Source of the DNA: Superficieibacter sp. HKU1
GTDB lineage: Bacteria; Pseudomonadota; Gammaproteobacteria; Enterobacterales; Enterobacteriaceae
Assembly (NCBI RefSeq): GCF_029319185.1
Contig: NZ_CP119754.1
Span: 3,534,001 to 3,598,000 of the forward strand
DNA length: 64,000 nucleotides
Reading direction: 5' to 3'
This document shows positions 15,933 to 24,725 of the stretch, piece by piece. Numbering within the stretch: position 1 is the stretch's first letter; each line of letters opens with the position of its first letter. The notes beneath the pieces were generated by a model that had not been told where the DNA came from, made no database searches, and worked only from the letters and a program-made list of their open reading frames with translations. The translations under genes were made by a program, and so were the position numbers.

Positions 15933-18083
15933 TTACTCCGTTATTGCTTCGCACAGCCGCCCTTTCATGTTGCTGTAGGTGGTCTGCACGTACTCTTCCG
16001 CCTGCCGCTGATCGGCAATCGCCGTCACTTTTACCGCGCAATACTTGGTTTCCGGCGTTTTGGAGATGGGATCCAGATTATCCTGCGTCAGTTCGTTACA
16101 GGCACCAATCCACCACTGGTAGGTCATATAGACGCTGCCCTGGTTGATACGCTCGCTGACGCTGGCGCGGGTGATCACTTTACCACGACGGGATTCGACC
16201 CACACCAGCTGTCCATCCCGCACGCCCAGCTGTTCTGCGTTAAGCGGATTGATTTGCACAAAACCCGGCTCGTCAGCCAGCGTTTGCAGGGCGGCGCAGT
16301 TGCCGGTCATCGAGCGGCAGGAGTAGTGCCCCACTTCACGCACGGTACACAATACCAGCGGATACGCCTCGTCAGGGCGTTCGGCAGGCGCGCGCCACGG
16401 GGCAGCAAACAGATGCCCTTTACCGTCCGGCGTGGAGAATTTATTACCTTCATACAGATACGGCGTACCGGGGTGATCCAGCGTTGGACACGGCCACTGA
16501 ACGTGCCCCATGTCGCCCATTTTTTCATACGTCACGCCGTAGAACAGCGGGCACAGCTCGCGCATTTCGTCCCAGATTTGCTGGTTATTGTCGTAATGCA
16601 TCGGGTAGCCCATTTCGCTGGCCAGCAGGCTGACAATTTCCCAGTCGCGCTTGACGTTATACTTCGGCTCAATGGCTTTTTCGAAACGCTGGAAGCCGCG
16701 ATCGGCGCAGGTAAAGACCCCGCCGTGCTCGCCCCACGAGGTCGCGGGCAGCAGCACATCGGCCTGCTCGGCGGTTTTGGTCATAAAGATATCCTGCACC
16801 ACCACAAAGTCGAGCGCCTCGAAGCCTTTACGCACTAACCCTAAATCAGCTTCGGTCTGAAGCGGATCTTCCCCCATGATGTAGTAAGCTTTGATCTTGC
16901 CTTCCAGCGCCAGATGCGGCACCTCGGTGATCCGCACCCCGACCTTATCATCCATTTGATTAACGTCGATGCCCCAGGCGTTGGCGAATTTCGCCCGCAC
17001 CGCGGGATCGACCACATCCTGATAGCCGGGGAACTGATTGGGTAGCACGCCCATATCGCACGCGCCCTGCACGTTATTCTGCCCGCGGACCGGACCCACG
17101 CCGACTTTTTCACGCCCTAAATTGCCGGTCATTAACGCCAGGCTGGACAACCCTTTCACCACATCCACCGCCTGACCAAACTGCGTTACGCCCATCCCCC
17201 ACATAATAGTGGCGGACGGCGCGGCGGCGTAAGTGCGCATCGCCTGACGGATCTGCTGCGCTGACACGCCGGTCAGATGCTCTACCGCTTCCGGCGCGTA
17301 ATCCTGCACCTGCTCGCGGTACGCGTCCAGTCCGGTGGTATGACGCGCCACGTATTCTTTATCGTAGAGTTCTTCTTCCAGCAGCACGTAGGCAAACGCA
17401 TTGACCAGCGCCATATTGCAGCCGTTGTTAATTTGCAGATATTGATCGGCGATGCGCGCGGTTTCAATACGCCGCGGATCGCAAACGATAATTTTGGCCC
17501 CGTTCTGTTTGGCTTTTATCACCCGGCGAGCAACGATCGGATGCGAATCGGCGCAGTTGTAGCCGAAAACCAGCAGACAGCGCGAGTTTTCGATATCGCC
17601 AATGGAGTTGCTCATGGCACCGTTACCGAGCGTCTCCTGCAATCCGGCGACCGACGGCCCGTGGCACACGCGGGCACAGCAGTCGACATTATTGGTATGC
17701 AGCACGCCACGGGCGAATTTCTGCATCACATAGTTGGTTTCGTTTCCGGTGCCGCGCGATGACCCGGTGGTCATAATGGCGCGCGGACCGTATTTTTGCC
17801 TGATATCGCTCAACCGTTTCGCGGTATAGCGAATGGCTTCATCCCAGCTTACTGGCGTAAATTTGCCGCCCTTTTCATAGCGGATCATCGGCTGCTTCAG
17901 GCGTGGCGTCAGTAGTTTCGTATCGTTCAGAAAATCCCAACCGTAATAGCCCTTCAGACAAAGTTCATGTTGGTTCGTTTTACCGTCCGCCGCTTCCGCG
18001 CGGATAATACGATTATTTTTAACAACCAGCTTCAGTTTGCAGCCAGCGCCGCAGTAAGGACATACGCTCGTAATTTTTTTCAT
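15933..18083 (-). CDS. fdhF: Formate dehydrogenase H, cysteine-140 form
   Basis: 716-residue molybdopterin enzyme oxidising formate to CO2 for formate hydrogenlyase. It aligns over its whole length with E. coli FdhF (715 aa). The N-terminal [4Fe-4S] cysteines are in CPYCGAGC and HELCLKG, and the C-terminal MTYQWWIGACNELTQDNL segment is conserved. Residue 140, selenocysteine (TGA) in E. coli, is Cys encoded by TGC at 17664-17666 in CARVCHGPSV, so no SECIS is needed. It sits between hydN and hypF, which are adjacent in E. coli, with 36 bases to hydN. It is probably slower than the Sec enzyme but selenium-independent. A Sec-type paralogue may exist elsewhere in the genome. Confidence 0.93.
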   Translation of the reverse strand: MKKITSVCPYCGAGCKLKLVVKNNRIIRAEAADGKTNQHELCLKGYYGWDFLNDTKLLTPRLKQPMIRYEKGGKFTPVSWDEAIRYTAKRLSDIRQKYGPRAIMTTGSSRGTGNETNYVMQKFARGVLHTNNVDCCARVCHGPSVAGLQETLGNGAMSNSIGDIENSRCLLVFGYNCADSHPIVARRVIKAKQNGAKIIVCDPRRIETARIADQYLQINNGCNMALVNAFAYVLLEEELYDKEYVARHTTGLDAYREQVQDYAPEAVEHLTGVSAQQIRQAMRTYAAAPSATIMWGMGVTQFGQAVDVVKGLSSLALMTGNLGREKVGVGPVRGQNNVQGACDMGVLPNQFPGYQDVVDPAVRAKFANAWGIDVNQMDDKVGVRITEVPHLALEGKIKAYYIMGEDPLQTEADLGLVRKGFEALDFVVVQDIFMTKTAEQADVLLPATSWGEHGGVFTCADRGFQRFEKAIEPKYNVKRDWEIVSLLASEMGYPMHYDNNQQIWDEMRELCPLFYGVTYEKMGDMGHVQWPCPTLDHPGTPYLYEGNKFSTPDGKGHLFAAPWRAPAERPDEAYPLVLCTVREVGHYSCRSMTGNCAALQTLADEPGFVQINPLNAEQLGVRDGQLVWVESRRGKVITRASVSERINQGSVYMTYQWWIGACNELTQDNLDPISKTPETKYCAVKVTAIADQRQAEEYVQTTYSNMKGRLCEAITE

Positions 18084-18119
18084 CAGTAACAGACCTGTTA
18101 AAAGTGAAACGATTGGGAT

Positions 18120-18665
18120 TTAAAATATCAGGGAGGATGCAGTATCCAGCGCCGTGCGACGACGTTTTTCCGCGCTTAACTGCTCAAGTTTATTGCGGTC
18201 AACGCAGACCAGCGCGTGCGTTGGGCAGGCAGCCATACAGGCCGGGCCTTCTTCACGATGGTGGCAAAGATCGCATTTGTTGGCCTCGGCTTTCTCCGCG
18301 CGCACGTTCAGCGCACTGCCGCTGTTACGCACCACCGGTCGCAAAACCACTTCCATCGCGCCATAAGGGCAGGCGACAACGCAGGTTTTACAGCCGATGC
18401 AGCGCTCCTGCATCACGTGAACGAAGCCCTTGTCCCGGCTAATTGCGCCGTTCGGGCAGACGTTGGCACAGGGCGCATCCTCGCACTGGCGGCACAGGGT
18501 GGCCGTGGAAACATTGACCCCTTTAATAACGTGAATACGCGGCAGGAAATTTTGCGGCGTCAGGGCCGCCCAATCCTGATCCTGCTGATGGGATACCACG
18601 CAGGCGACTTCGCAGGTGCGACAACCAATGCATTTGCTCGCGTCAGCAATGATGAAACGGTTCAT
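18120..18665 (-). CDS. hydN: Electron transfer ferredoxin HydN
   Basis: 181-residue iron-sulfur protein of the HycB/DmsB type, thought to carry electrons for formate dehydrogenase H or help its maturation. Four cysteine clusters are visible: CIGCRTCEVAC, CRQCEDAPCANVC, CIGCKTCVVAC and CDLCHHREEGPACMAAC. The ATG at 18663-18665 (MNRFIIAD) matches E. coli HydN; the C-terminus is about six residues longer (DTASSLIF). First gene of the hydN-fdhF-hypF transcript, with a sigma-54 promoter and an FhlA-like site upstream. Confidence 0.95.
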   Translation of the reverse strand: MNRFIIADASKCIGCRTCEVACVVSHQQDQDWAALTPQNFLPRIHVIKGVNVSTATLCRQCEDAPCANVCPNGAISRDKGFVHVMQERCIGCKTCVVACPYGAMEVVLRPVVRNSGSALNVRAEKAEANKCDLCHHREEGPACMAACPTHALVCVDRNKLEQLSAEKRRRTALDTASSLIF

Positions 18666-18701
18666 CAAACTCTCCAGTAATGGCTGATAACGCGCTGGAG
18701 A

Positions 18702-18719
18702 ATGCATAATTCGCGCCAA
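18702..18719 (-). promoter_or_regulatory. Sigma-54 promoter of hydN-fdhF-hypF
   Basis: Read on the minus strand, TTGGCGCGAATTATGCAT has the invariant GG-N10-GC spacing (GG at 18717-18716, GC at 18705-18704), about 40 bp before the hydN ATG. Confidence 0.8.
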
Positions 18720-18772
18720 TTATTAAAACATTGATTTTTATATGTATTTAATTAAGAAGCCGCGTTTGGGCG

Positions 18773-18800
18773 CTGTCATCGACACAAGTGACGATGACAG
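18773..18800 (-). promoter_or_regulatory. FhlA-type upstream activating site of hydN
   Basis: A perfect 9-bp inverted repeat (CTGTCATCG / CGATGACAG, 10-bp spacer) lies about 56-84 bp upstream of the -24 element. The TGTCATCG and TGTCG half-sites resemble the FhlA sites near hycA. It could instead be 3' structure of ascG, but it has no T-run. Confidence 0.6.
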
Positions 18801-18810
18801 CTGACGAGCA

Positions 18811-19824
18811 TCAGGCCCCTGGAGCGGGTACGAGAGAGTCGCGCACGATAAGCTCGCCGGGAAAAGTTTGCTGATAATTAAACTCGCCGCCGTCGAGCAT
18901 AAAAATCAGGCGGCTGATGGTTTCTTTAATCATCTCCGTCACCGGAATTTTGACGCTGGACAGGGAGGGAATAAGATACGGCGCAAACGCGGTATCATCG
19001 AAACCCAGTACCGACACCTGCTCCGGCACGCGGACGCCCTGCTGGTGCAGCTGCTTAATCGCGCCGGTTGCCATATCGTCATTACTGGCAACCAGCGCGG
19101 AAAACGGCACCTGGCGTGCAAGCAGCGTTTCCACCCCCGCAGCGCCGGTCGCAGGCGTCCATTTACCTTCGACAATCAGCGCGTTACGAATAGCAATCCC
19201 GTTCTGACTGAGCGCCTCTTTATAGCCGGCAAGACGTTCAGTGCCGGTCGGCGAATCCAGCGAACCGGTGATAAACGCGATATCACGGTGGCCGAGCGCA
19301 ATGATATGGGAGACGGCGTGAAAACTTGACGCTTTTTGATCGGACCAGACGCAATGGCTACGGTGACGGCGCAGGCGGCGGTTAATCACCATAATCGGCT
19401 GGCTATGGCTCTGAATAATGTCATCCATCTCATCCACGCTCAGAAAACGTGGATAGATAATAATCGCATCGCAGCGCAGGTCGAGCAGGTACTGAATCGC
19501 CTCGCGCTCCTCGTCGGCGCTGTGTTTACCGTCGGCAAGGATTAACCGGCGTCCCTTATCTTCGGTCATTCGCGCGGCGTGAAACAGCAGTTCGCTAAAA
19601 TAGACGCCGTGATACAGCGTATTGGTCACCACCAGTCCGATGGTCTGCGTGGATTTGGTTGCCAGGCTGCGCGCCAGTAAATTAGGCCGGTAGCCGCTCT
19701 CTTTAATGGCCTGGAAAACGCGATCTTTGGTCTCCTGGCTGACATAGCCGTTGCCTGTCAGCACGCGTGAAACCGTCGCTTTCGACACCCCTGCCCGCTT
19801 CGCCACTTCCAGCATCGTCGCCAT
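18811..19824 (-). CDS. ascG: LacI-family repressor of the asc beta-glucoside operon
   Basis: 337-residue repressor equivalent to E. coli AscG (336 aa). The N-terminal LacI helix-turn-helix and hinge (1-60, EVAKRAGVSKATVSRVLTG) are followed by a periplasmic-binding-protein-like effector domain (60-330). It is divergent from ascF, and several operator-like elements lie between them. In E. coli the asc operon is cryptic because ascG carries an insertion. Here the gene looks intact, so the operon should be normally repressed and inducible by an aromatic beta-glucoside such as arbutin or salicin. Confidence 0.94.
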   Translation of the reverse strand: MATMLEVAKRAGVSKATVSRVLTGNGYVSQETKDRVFQAIKESGYRPNLLARSLATKSTQTIGLVVTNTLYHGVYFSELLFHAARMTEDKGRRLILADGKHSADEEREAIQYLLDLRCDAIIIYPRFLSVDEMDDIIQSHSQPIMVINRRLRRHRSHCVWSDQKASSFHAVSHIIALGHRDIAFITGSLDSPTGTERLAGYKEALSQNGIAIRNALIVEGKWTPATGAAGVETLLARQVPFSALVASNDDMATGAIKQLHQQGVRVPEQVSVLGFDDTAFAPYLIPSLSSVKIPVTEMIKETISRLIFMLDGGEFNYQQTFPGELIVRDSLVPAPGA

Positions 19825-19869
19825 ATCGCCCGTCCCTTTTTATAAGATGTGCCGAGTGTACTTCACCCA

Positions 19870-19883
19870 CTGTAAATTTACAG
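19870..19883. promoter_or_regulatory. AT-rich 14-bp palindrome in the ascG leader
   Basis: CTGTAAATTTACAG is a perfect palindrome 46 bp upstream of the ascG start. It lacks the central CG of a LacI-family operator. It could be a second operator for autoregulation or a site for another regulator. Confidence 0.4.
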
Positions 19884-19910
19884 CGATGGCCAGTGAGCGT
19901 CATGCAACTC

Positions 19911-19930
19911 AAAGCGATCTACATCACAAT
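19911..19930 (+). promoter_or_regulatory. CRP-like site in the ascG/ascF region
   Basis: AGCGA-N6-TCACA at 19913-19928 fits one perfect and one imperfect CRP half-site. It is about 140 bp before ascF. Catabolite control of this operon is expected. Confidence 0.5.
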
Positions 19931-19988
19931 TCTATAACATAAAAAAATTAGATCTTGCCTGAGAAATGCAAACTCATCACCCTGATGT

Positions 19989-20001
19989 GGAACCGGTTTC
20001 C
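19989..20001 (+). promoter_or_regulatory. AscG operator
   Basis: GGAACCGGTTTCC is a near-palindrome with a central CCGG, of the form bound by AscG and other LacI-family repressors (E. coli AscG: GAAACCGGTTTC). It lies 66 bp upstream of the ascF start. Confidence 0.65.
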
Positions 20002-20067
20002 TATACAAAATTTAATCACTCTTCAACGGCGTTTATGCCGTTTAATGAAAAACAGGACAGAGATCCG

Positions 20068-21528
20068 ATGGCTAAGAACTATGCGCCACTGGCCCGCTCG
20101 GTGGTCTCCGCGCTGGGCGGAGCAGATAACATTGCGGCAGTCACCCACTGCATGACGCGCCTGCGTTTTGTAGTCAAAGACGAGACACAAATTGATAGCG
20201 CCACCCTGAAAAGTATCAGCGGCGTCCTTGGCGTGGTACGTAACGACAATCAGTGTCAGGTGATTATCGGCAACACCGTGTCGCAGGCGTATCGCGAAGT
20301 GGTCAGCCTGCTGCCGCAAAATATGCAGCCGATGGAACCGGTGGGGAAACCGCCGCTAACGCTGCGGCGCATCGGCGCGGGGATCCTCGACGCGCTGATC
20401 GGCACCATGTCGCCGCTGATCCCGGCGATCATCGGCGGTTCAATGGTCAAACTGCTGGCGATGATCCTTGAGATGACCGGCGTGCTGACAAAAGGCTCGC
20501 CGACGTTAACCATCCTGACGGTCATTGGCGACGGCGCATTCTTCTTCCTGCCGTTGATGGTGGCAGCGTCGGCGGCGGTGAAATTCAAAACCAATATGTC
20601 GCTGGCGATTGCTATCGCGGGCGTGCTGGTGCACCCGAGCTTTATCGACCTGATGGCAAAAGCCGCGCAGGGGGAACACGTGGAGTTCGCGCTGATCCCG
20701 GTGACGGCGGTGAAATACACCTACACGGTGATCCCGGCGCTGGTAATGACCTGGTGCCTGTCGTATATCGAACGCTGGGTAGATCGCATTACCCCGGCGG
20801 TGACCAAAAACTTCCTTAAACCGATGCTGATCGTGCTGATTGCCGCGCCGCTGGCGATCCTGCTTATCGGCCCGATCGGTATCTGGATCGGCAGCGCGAT
20901 TTCCGCGCTGGTGTACACGGTTCACGATTATCTCGGCTGGCTGTCGGTGGCGATCATGGGCGCGCTGTGGCCGTTACTGGTAATGACCGGGATGCACCGC
21001 GTCTTTACGCCGACCATTATTCAGACCATTGCCGAAACCGGGAAAGAAGGCATGGTGATGCCGTCAGAAATTGGTGCCAATCTTTCGCTGGGCGGTTCTT
21101 CGCTGGCCGTTGCCTGGAAAACCAAAAATCCGGAACTGCGGCAGACGGCGCTGGCCGCGGCGGCATCGGCGATTATGGCGGGCATCTCGGAACCCGCGCT
21201 GTACGGCGTGGCGATCCGCCTGAAACGCCCGCTGATTGCCAGCCTGATCAGCGGCTTTATCTGCGGCGCGGTGGCGGGTATCGCCGGGCTGGCCAGTCAT
21301 TCGATGGCCGCGCCGGGGCTATTTACCAGCGTACAATTTTTCGATCCCGCCAGGCCAATGACAATCTTCTGGGTATTCGGCGTGATGGCGCTGGCAGTGG
21401 TACTCTCTTTTATTCTGACCCTGGTGCTGGGCTTCGACGATATTCCGGTCGAAGAAGAGGATCGCCAGAAAGCAGCATCTGAAAAAAATCACATTCACAA
21501 CATGGATACTGAGCGAGGTAATGCATGA
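20068..21528 (+). CDS. ascF: PTS beta-glucoside (arbutin/cellobiose/salicin) enzyme IIBC
   Basis: 486-residue sugar permease that imports and phosphorylates aryl-beta-glucosides. The N-terminal IIB domain (1-85) has the phosphorylated Cys in AVTHCMTRLRF. The IIC domain (about 110-460) contains GTMSPLIPAIIGGSMVKLL and MPSEIGANLSLGG. There is no IIA domain, so a IIA must be supplied in trans, as for E. coli AscF (485 aa). The ATG at 20068 (MAKNYAPLARS) matches E. coli; the frame extends 102 bases upstream through the operator, which is not a plausible start. Overlaps ascB as ATGA. Confidence 0.95.
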   Translation: MAKNYAPLARSVVSALGGADNIAAVTHCMTRLRFVVKDETQIDSATLKSISGVLGVVRNDNQCQVIIGNTVSQAYREVVSLLPQNMQPMEPVGKPPLTLRRIGAGILDALIGTMSPLIPAIIGGSMVKLLAMILEMTGVLTKGSPTLTILTVIGDGAFFFLPLMVAASAAVKFKTNMSLAIAIAGVLVHPSFIDLMAKAAQGEHVEFALIPVTAVKYTYTVIPALVMTWCLSYIERWVDRITPAVTKNFLKPMLIVLIAAPLAILLIGPIGIWIGSAISALVYTVHDYLGWLSVAIMGALWPLLVMTGMHRVFTPTIIQTIAETGKEGMVMPSEIGANLSLGGSSLAVAWKTKNPELRQTALAAAASAIMAGISEPALYGVAIRLKRPLIASLISGFICGAVAGIAGLASHSMAAPGLFTSVQFFDPARPMTIFWVFGVMALAVVLSFILTLVLGFDDIPVEEEDRQKAASEKNHIHNMDTERGNA

Positions 21529-22952
21529 CATCTCCCTTCCCACACGATTTTTTATGGGGCGGCGCAATGGCCGCCAACCAGTCTGAAGGCGCGTATCTGG
21601 AGGGCGGTAAAGGGTTAACCACCGTCGATATGATCCCGCACGGCAAGAACCGCCTGCCCGTTAAGCTCGGGCAGGAGAAGCGCTTTACCCTGCGCGAGGA
21701 TGAATATTATCCGAGCCATCAGGCGATTGATTTTTATCACCGCTATAAAGAGGACATCGCGCTGATGGCGGAGATGGGCTTTACCGTCTTCCGCACTTCG
21801 ATTGCCTGGAGCCGTCTCTACCCTAATGGCGACGAACCGATGCCGAATAAAGAAGGTATTGCCTTTTACCGCGCGGTTTTTGAGGAGTGCAAAAAGTACG
21901 GCATTGAACCGCTGGTGACGCTGTGCCATTTCGACGTGCCGATGCATCTGGTGACGGAATACGGATCCTGGCGCAACCGCAAGATGGTCGACTTCTTTGC
22001 CCGCTATGCGCGCACCTGTTTTGAAGCCTTTAACGGGCTGGTGAAATACTGGCTGACCTTTAATGAAATCAACATCATGCTGCACAGCCCCTTCTCCGGT
22101 GCCGGGCTGGTGTTTGAAGAGGGCGATAATCAGGAGCAGGTGAAATATCAGGCCGCCCATCACGAGCTGGTGGCGAGCGCGCTGGCGACCAAAATCGCCC
22201 ATGAAATTAATCCGCACAACCAGGTCGGCTGCATGCTGGCGGGCGGTAATTTCTATCCCTACTCCTGCAAGCCGGAAGATGTGTGGATGGCGCTGGAAAA
22301 AGACCGGGAAAATCTGTTCTTTATCGACGTGCAGGCGCGCGGTGCTTATCCCGCCTATGCGGCCCGCGTATTCCGGGAGAAAGGGATTGCGATTGTCAAA
22401 GAGGTGGGCGACGACGAGATCCTGAAAAACACCGTGGATTTTGTCTCCTTCAGCTATTATGCCTCGCGCTGCGCGTCGGCGGAGATGAACGCGCAGAACA
22501 CTAATGCGGCAAATATCGTCAAATCGCTGCGCAATCCGCATATTCAGGTGAGCGAATGGGGATGGGGCATCGATCCGCTCGGCCTGCGCATCACCATGAA
22601 TATGATGTATGACCGTTACCAGAAACCGCTTTTTTTAGTCGAAAACGGCCTTGGCGCGCACGATAAAATCAATGCCGAGGGCGAGATCGAAGATGATTAC
22701 CGCATCAGCTACCTGCGCGAACACATCCGCGCAATGGGCGAGGCCATTGCAGACGGCGTACCGGTTATCGGCTACACCACCTGGGGCTGTATCGACCTGG
22801 TAGCGGCCTCCACCGGCGAAATGAGCAAACGTTACGGCTTCGTTTATGTCGACCGCGACGACGCGGGTCACGGCACGCTGGATCGCAAACGCAAGAAATC
22901 GTTCTGGTGGTATAAGAAAGTGATTGCCAGCAACGGGGCGGATTTGGATTGA
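21525..22952 (+). CDS. ascB: 6-phospho-beta-glucosidase
   Basis: 475-residue glycoside hydrolase family 1 enzyme that cleaves phosphorylated aryl-beta-glucosides in the cytoplasm to glucose-6-phosphate and aglycone. The acid/base Glu is in TFNEIN (near residue 180) and the nucleophile in LVENGLGAHD (near 370). The N-terminal FLWGGAMAANQSEGAY motif is typical. It is about the same length as E. coli AscB (474 aa). Coupled to ascF by ATGA and followed by REP elements. Confidence 0.95.
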   Translation: MTSPFPHDFLWGGAMAANQSEGAYLEGGKGLTTVDMIPHGKNRLPVKLGQEKRFTLREDEYYPSHQAIDFYHRYKEDIALMAEMGFTVFRTSIAWSRLYPNGDEPMPNKEGIAFYRAVFEECKKYGIEPLVTLCHFDVPMHLVTEYGSWRNRKMVDFFARYARTCFEAFNGLVKYWLTFNEINIMLHSPFSGAGLVFEEGDNQEQVKYQAAHHELVASALATKIAHEINPHNQVGCMLAGGNFYPYSCKPEDVWMALEKDRENLFFIDVQARGAYPAYAARVFREKGIAIVKEVGDDEILKNTVDFVSFSYYASRCASAEMNAQNTNAANIVKSLRNPHIQVSEWGWGIDPLGLRITMNMMYDRYQKPLFLVENGLGAHDKINAEGEIEDDYRISYLREHIRAMGEAIADGVPVIGYTTWGCIDLVAASTGEMSKRYGFVYVDRDDAGHGTLDRKRKKSFWWYKKVIASNGADLD

Positions 22953-22958
22953 TGGCGT

Positions 22959-23090
22959 TGCCCGGTGGCGCAATGCTGCCGGGCAGGAAACCCATAGCGG
23001 CGTTGTAATGCCGGATGGCGGCTTCGCCTTATCCGGCCTACAAATGATTACATCGACCGTAGGCCCGGTAAGCGCAGCGCCACCGGGCAT
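22959..23090. repeat. Cluster of three REP elements between ascB and hycI
   Basis: REP-type palindromes lie at 22959-22986, 23008-23042 and 23058-23090, with alternating GCCGGATGGCGGC and GGCCCGGTAAGCGC cores. They lie between the convergent asc and hyc operons and probably cap both messages. Confidence 0.8.
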
Positions 23091-23102
23091 TATACCGCCG
23101 AC

Positions 23103-23558
23103 TCAGAGCTGGGCGAAACCACCCTCACCCTGCCAGTCGGCCAACCGGGCATAAACGGTTTCTACCGCGTCCTTGATCGGCTGGGTCATCGGGTAATAAA
23201 ACCCAACAATATCCGGCTGAATGCCGAGAAAAATCACCTCGCCCACATCCTCTTTCAGCTGATCGATCAGATAGTTGAGCGGCATATTGTGGGTGGTCAT
23301 CATAAACATTTCGGCGATGTCGTCCGGGTCGATAATGCGGATTTCACCAGGGTTGAGCCCCATGTCGGTGGCATCGACAATCAGCAGGCGTTGCGGGCGC
23401 AGTTCGCGGATGGCGACAATATCATTTTCCGGCGCGCTGCCGCCGTCGATAACAACCCAGTCGCCCTGCGGATTAGCGGCACACATTTCCGCCAGCAGCG
23501 GCCCCGCGCCGTCGTCGCCCATCATACTGTTGCCGACACACAATAAAACGTCAGTCAC
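23103..23558 (-). CDS. hycI: Hydrogenase 3 maturation endopeptidase
   Basis: 151-residue nickel-dependent protease (E. coli HycI 156 aa) that removes the C-terminal 32-residue tail of HycE after nickel insertion. The family motif GNSMMGDDGAGPLLAEM with the metal-binding Asp lies at about 8-24. Further conserved parts are DATDMGLNPGEIR and MMTTHNMPLNYLI with the metal-binding His. Last gene of the hyc operon; overlaps hycH by eight bases. Confidence 0.95.
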   Translation of the reverse strand: MTDVLLCVGNSMMGDDGAGPLLAEMCAANPQGDWVVIDGGSAPENDIVAIRELRPQRLLIVDATDMGLNPGEIRIIDPDDIAEMFMMTTHNMPLNYLIDQLKEDVGEVIFLGIQPDIVGFYYPMTQPIKDAVETVYARLADWQGEGGFAQL

Positions 23559-23961
23559 GATGTCTCCTCACCATCAGATAGATGGCGCTTTCCTGATGAA
23601 TATCATGCAGCATGCTGAGCATCAGTTTGCTCCATTCCTGCTGCTGCGGCGTTTGCATCGCGAGCGCATTGTCGAACGCGTGCGCCAGCATCTGAATATG
23701 GTTAAAATCGATGACGATCTCACCGTATTTCGGCACGCCTTCCATTTTGCGCCTCGCCTCGCTGCCCGCTTCCAGGGTGCCGATCCACGCCAGATAATCA
23801 TTCCACGGGCAGGTCAGGGCCGCCTCCAGACAATCGATCACGCCGAGGTGGTGACCAATCGCCAGGCTGTAATAGACCACCTGCTGCGCCTCGGCGGGCG
23901 TTGCATCGTTCTCGTCAATAAATTTACGGCTCAGCTGACTGAACACCACCGTTTCGCTCAT
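23551..23961 (-). CDS. hycH: Formate hydrogenlyase maturation protein HycH
   Basis: 136 residues, as in E. coli HycH. In E. coli it is needed to convert pre-HycE to the mature form but is not part of the final complex. I see no known catalytic motif. Start overlaps hycG as ATGA, and its end overlaps hycI. The call rests on sequence similarity and position. Confidence 0.93.
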   Translation of the reverse strand: MSETVVFSQLSRKFIDENDATPAEAQQVVYYSLAIGHHLGVIDCLEAALTCPWNDYLAWIGTLEAGSEARRKMEGVPKYGEIVIDFNHIQMLAHAFDNALAMQTPQQQEWSKLMLSMLHDIHQESAIYLMVRRHRD

Positions 23962-24725
23962 CGGATACGCGCCTCTTCAACAACCTGATTCAGTTGGGTA
24001 ACGATCTCGGTGAGACGAGGATCGTTTTCCACTTCCAGCCAGCGCGATACCTGGTGTTCGCCCTGGCCGACCAGGCGCAGATAATCGTCGGCGATCTGGC
24101 GGCCGTAGCGGTAGCCCGCCAGACGACGCGCGGCGCGATCAACCTTGACGCGCAGTGGCTGAACGATATCCGGATGCAAAATTTCAGCAGGCTGCTCATC
24201 GAGTTCACCCGGTGCGTGGGCGTGGATTTTTTGCTCCAGCAGGCCGAGCGCCATCGCGAAGCCGTACAGCGTGGCGGCAGGCGTCGGCGGGCAGCCGGGA
24301 ATATAAACGTCCACCGGCACGATTTTGTCAGTGCCGCCCCAGACGCAGTACAGGTCGTGGAAGATACCGCCGCTGTTGCCGCAGGCCCCGTAGGAAATAC
24401 AAATTTTCGGGTCCGGCGCGGACTGCCAGGCGCGCAGCGCGGGGGAACGCATGGCGCGGGTCACGGCACCGGTGAACAGCAGGATATCGGCGTGGCGCGG
24501 CGAGGGGACCACTTTGATACCAAAGCGTTCGGCATCGAACAGCGGCGAAATAGAGGCGAAAATCTCAATTTCGCAGCCGTTACAGCCGCCGCAGTCCACG
24601 CGATAAACGTAGGCTGAACGCTTGATGTTTTTCAGCAGCGAGGTTTTCATGCTGGCGATGGATTCATCTACCGTCATCGGCACAGGAATGCCGTTGGCGT
24701 CACGCGGGCCTAATAAATTGCTCAT
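23958..24725 (-). CDS. hycG: Formate hydrogenlyase subunit G (hydrogenase 3 small subunit)
   Basis: 255-residue NuoB-like subunit carrying the [4Fe-4S] cluster closest to the NiFe site. Ligands are in CGGCNGCEIE (about 45-55), CISYGACGNSGG (about 110) and IPGCPPTP (about 145). It contacts HycE and passes electrons from formate dehydrogenase to protons. One-base overlap with hycF and an ATGA overlap with hycH. Confidence 0.96.
   Translation of the reverse strand: MSNLLGPRDANGIPVPMTVDESIASMKTSLLKNIKRSAYVYRVDCGGCNGCEIEIFASISPLFDAERFGIKVVPSPRHADILLFTGAVTRAMRSPALRAWQSAPDPKICISYGACGNSGGIFHDLYCVWGGTDKIVPVDVYIPGCPPTPAATLYGFAMALGLLEQKIHAHAPGELDEQPAEILHPDIVQPLRVKVDRAARRLAGYRYGRQIADDYLRLVGQGEHQVSRWLEVENDPRLTEIVTQLNQVVEEARIR

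Noticed and set aside
17640..17700. Possible selenocysteine (TGA) and SECIS in the fdhF-like gene
   Set aside because: The codon at position 140 is TGC and there is no in-frame TGA, so recoding is neither needed nor indicated.
22959..23090. Tandem repeats that might be a CRISPR array
   Set aside because: The units are palindromic REP elements of alternating orientation and unequal spacing, not identical direct repeats with unique spacers. No cas genes are present.
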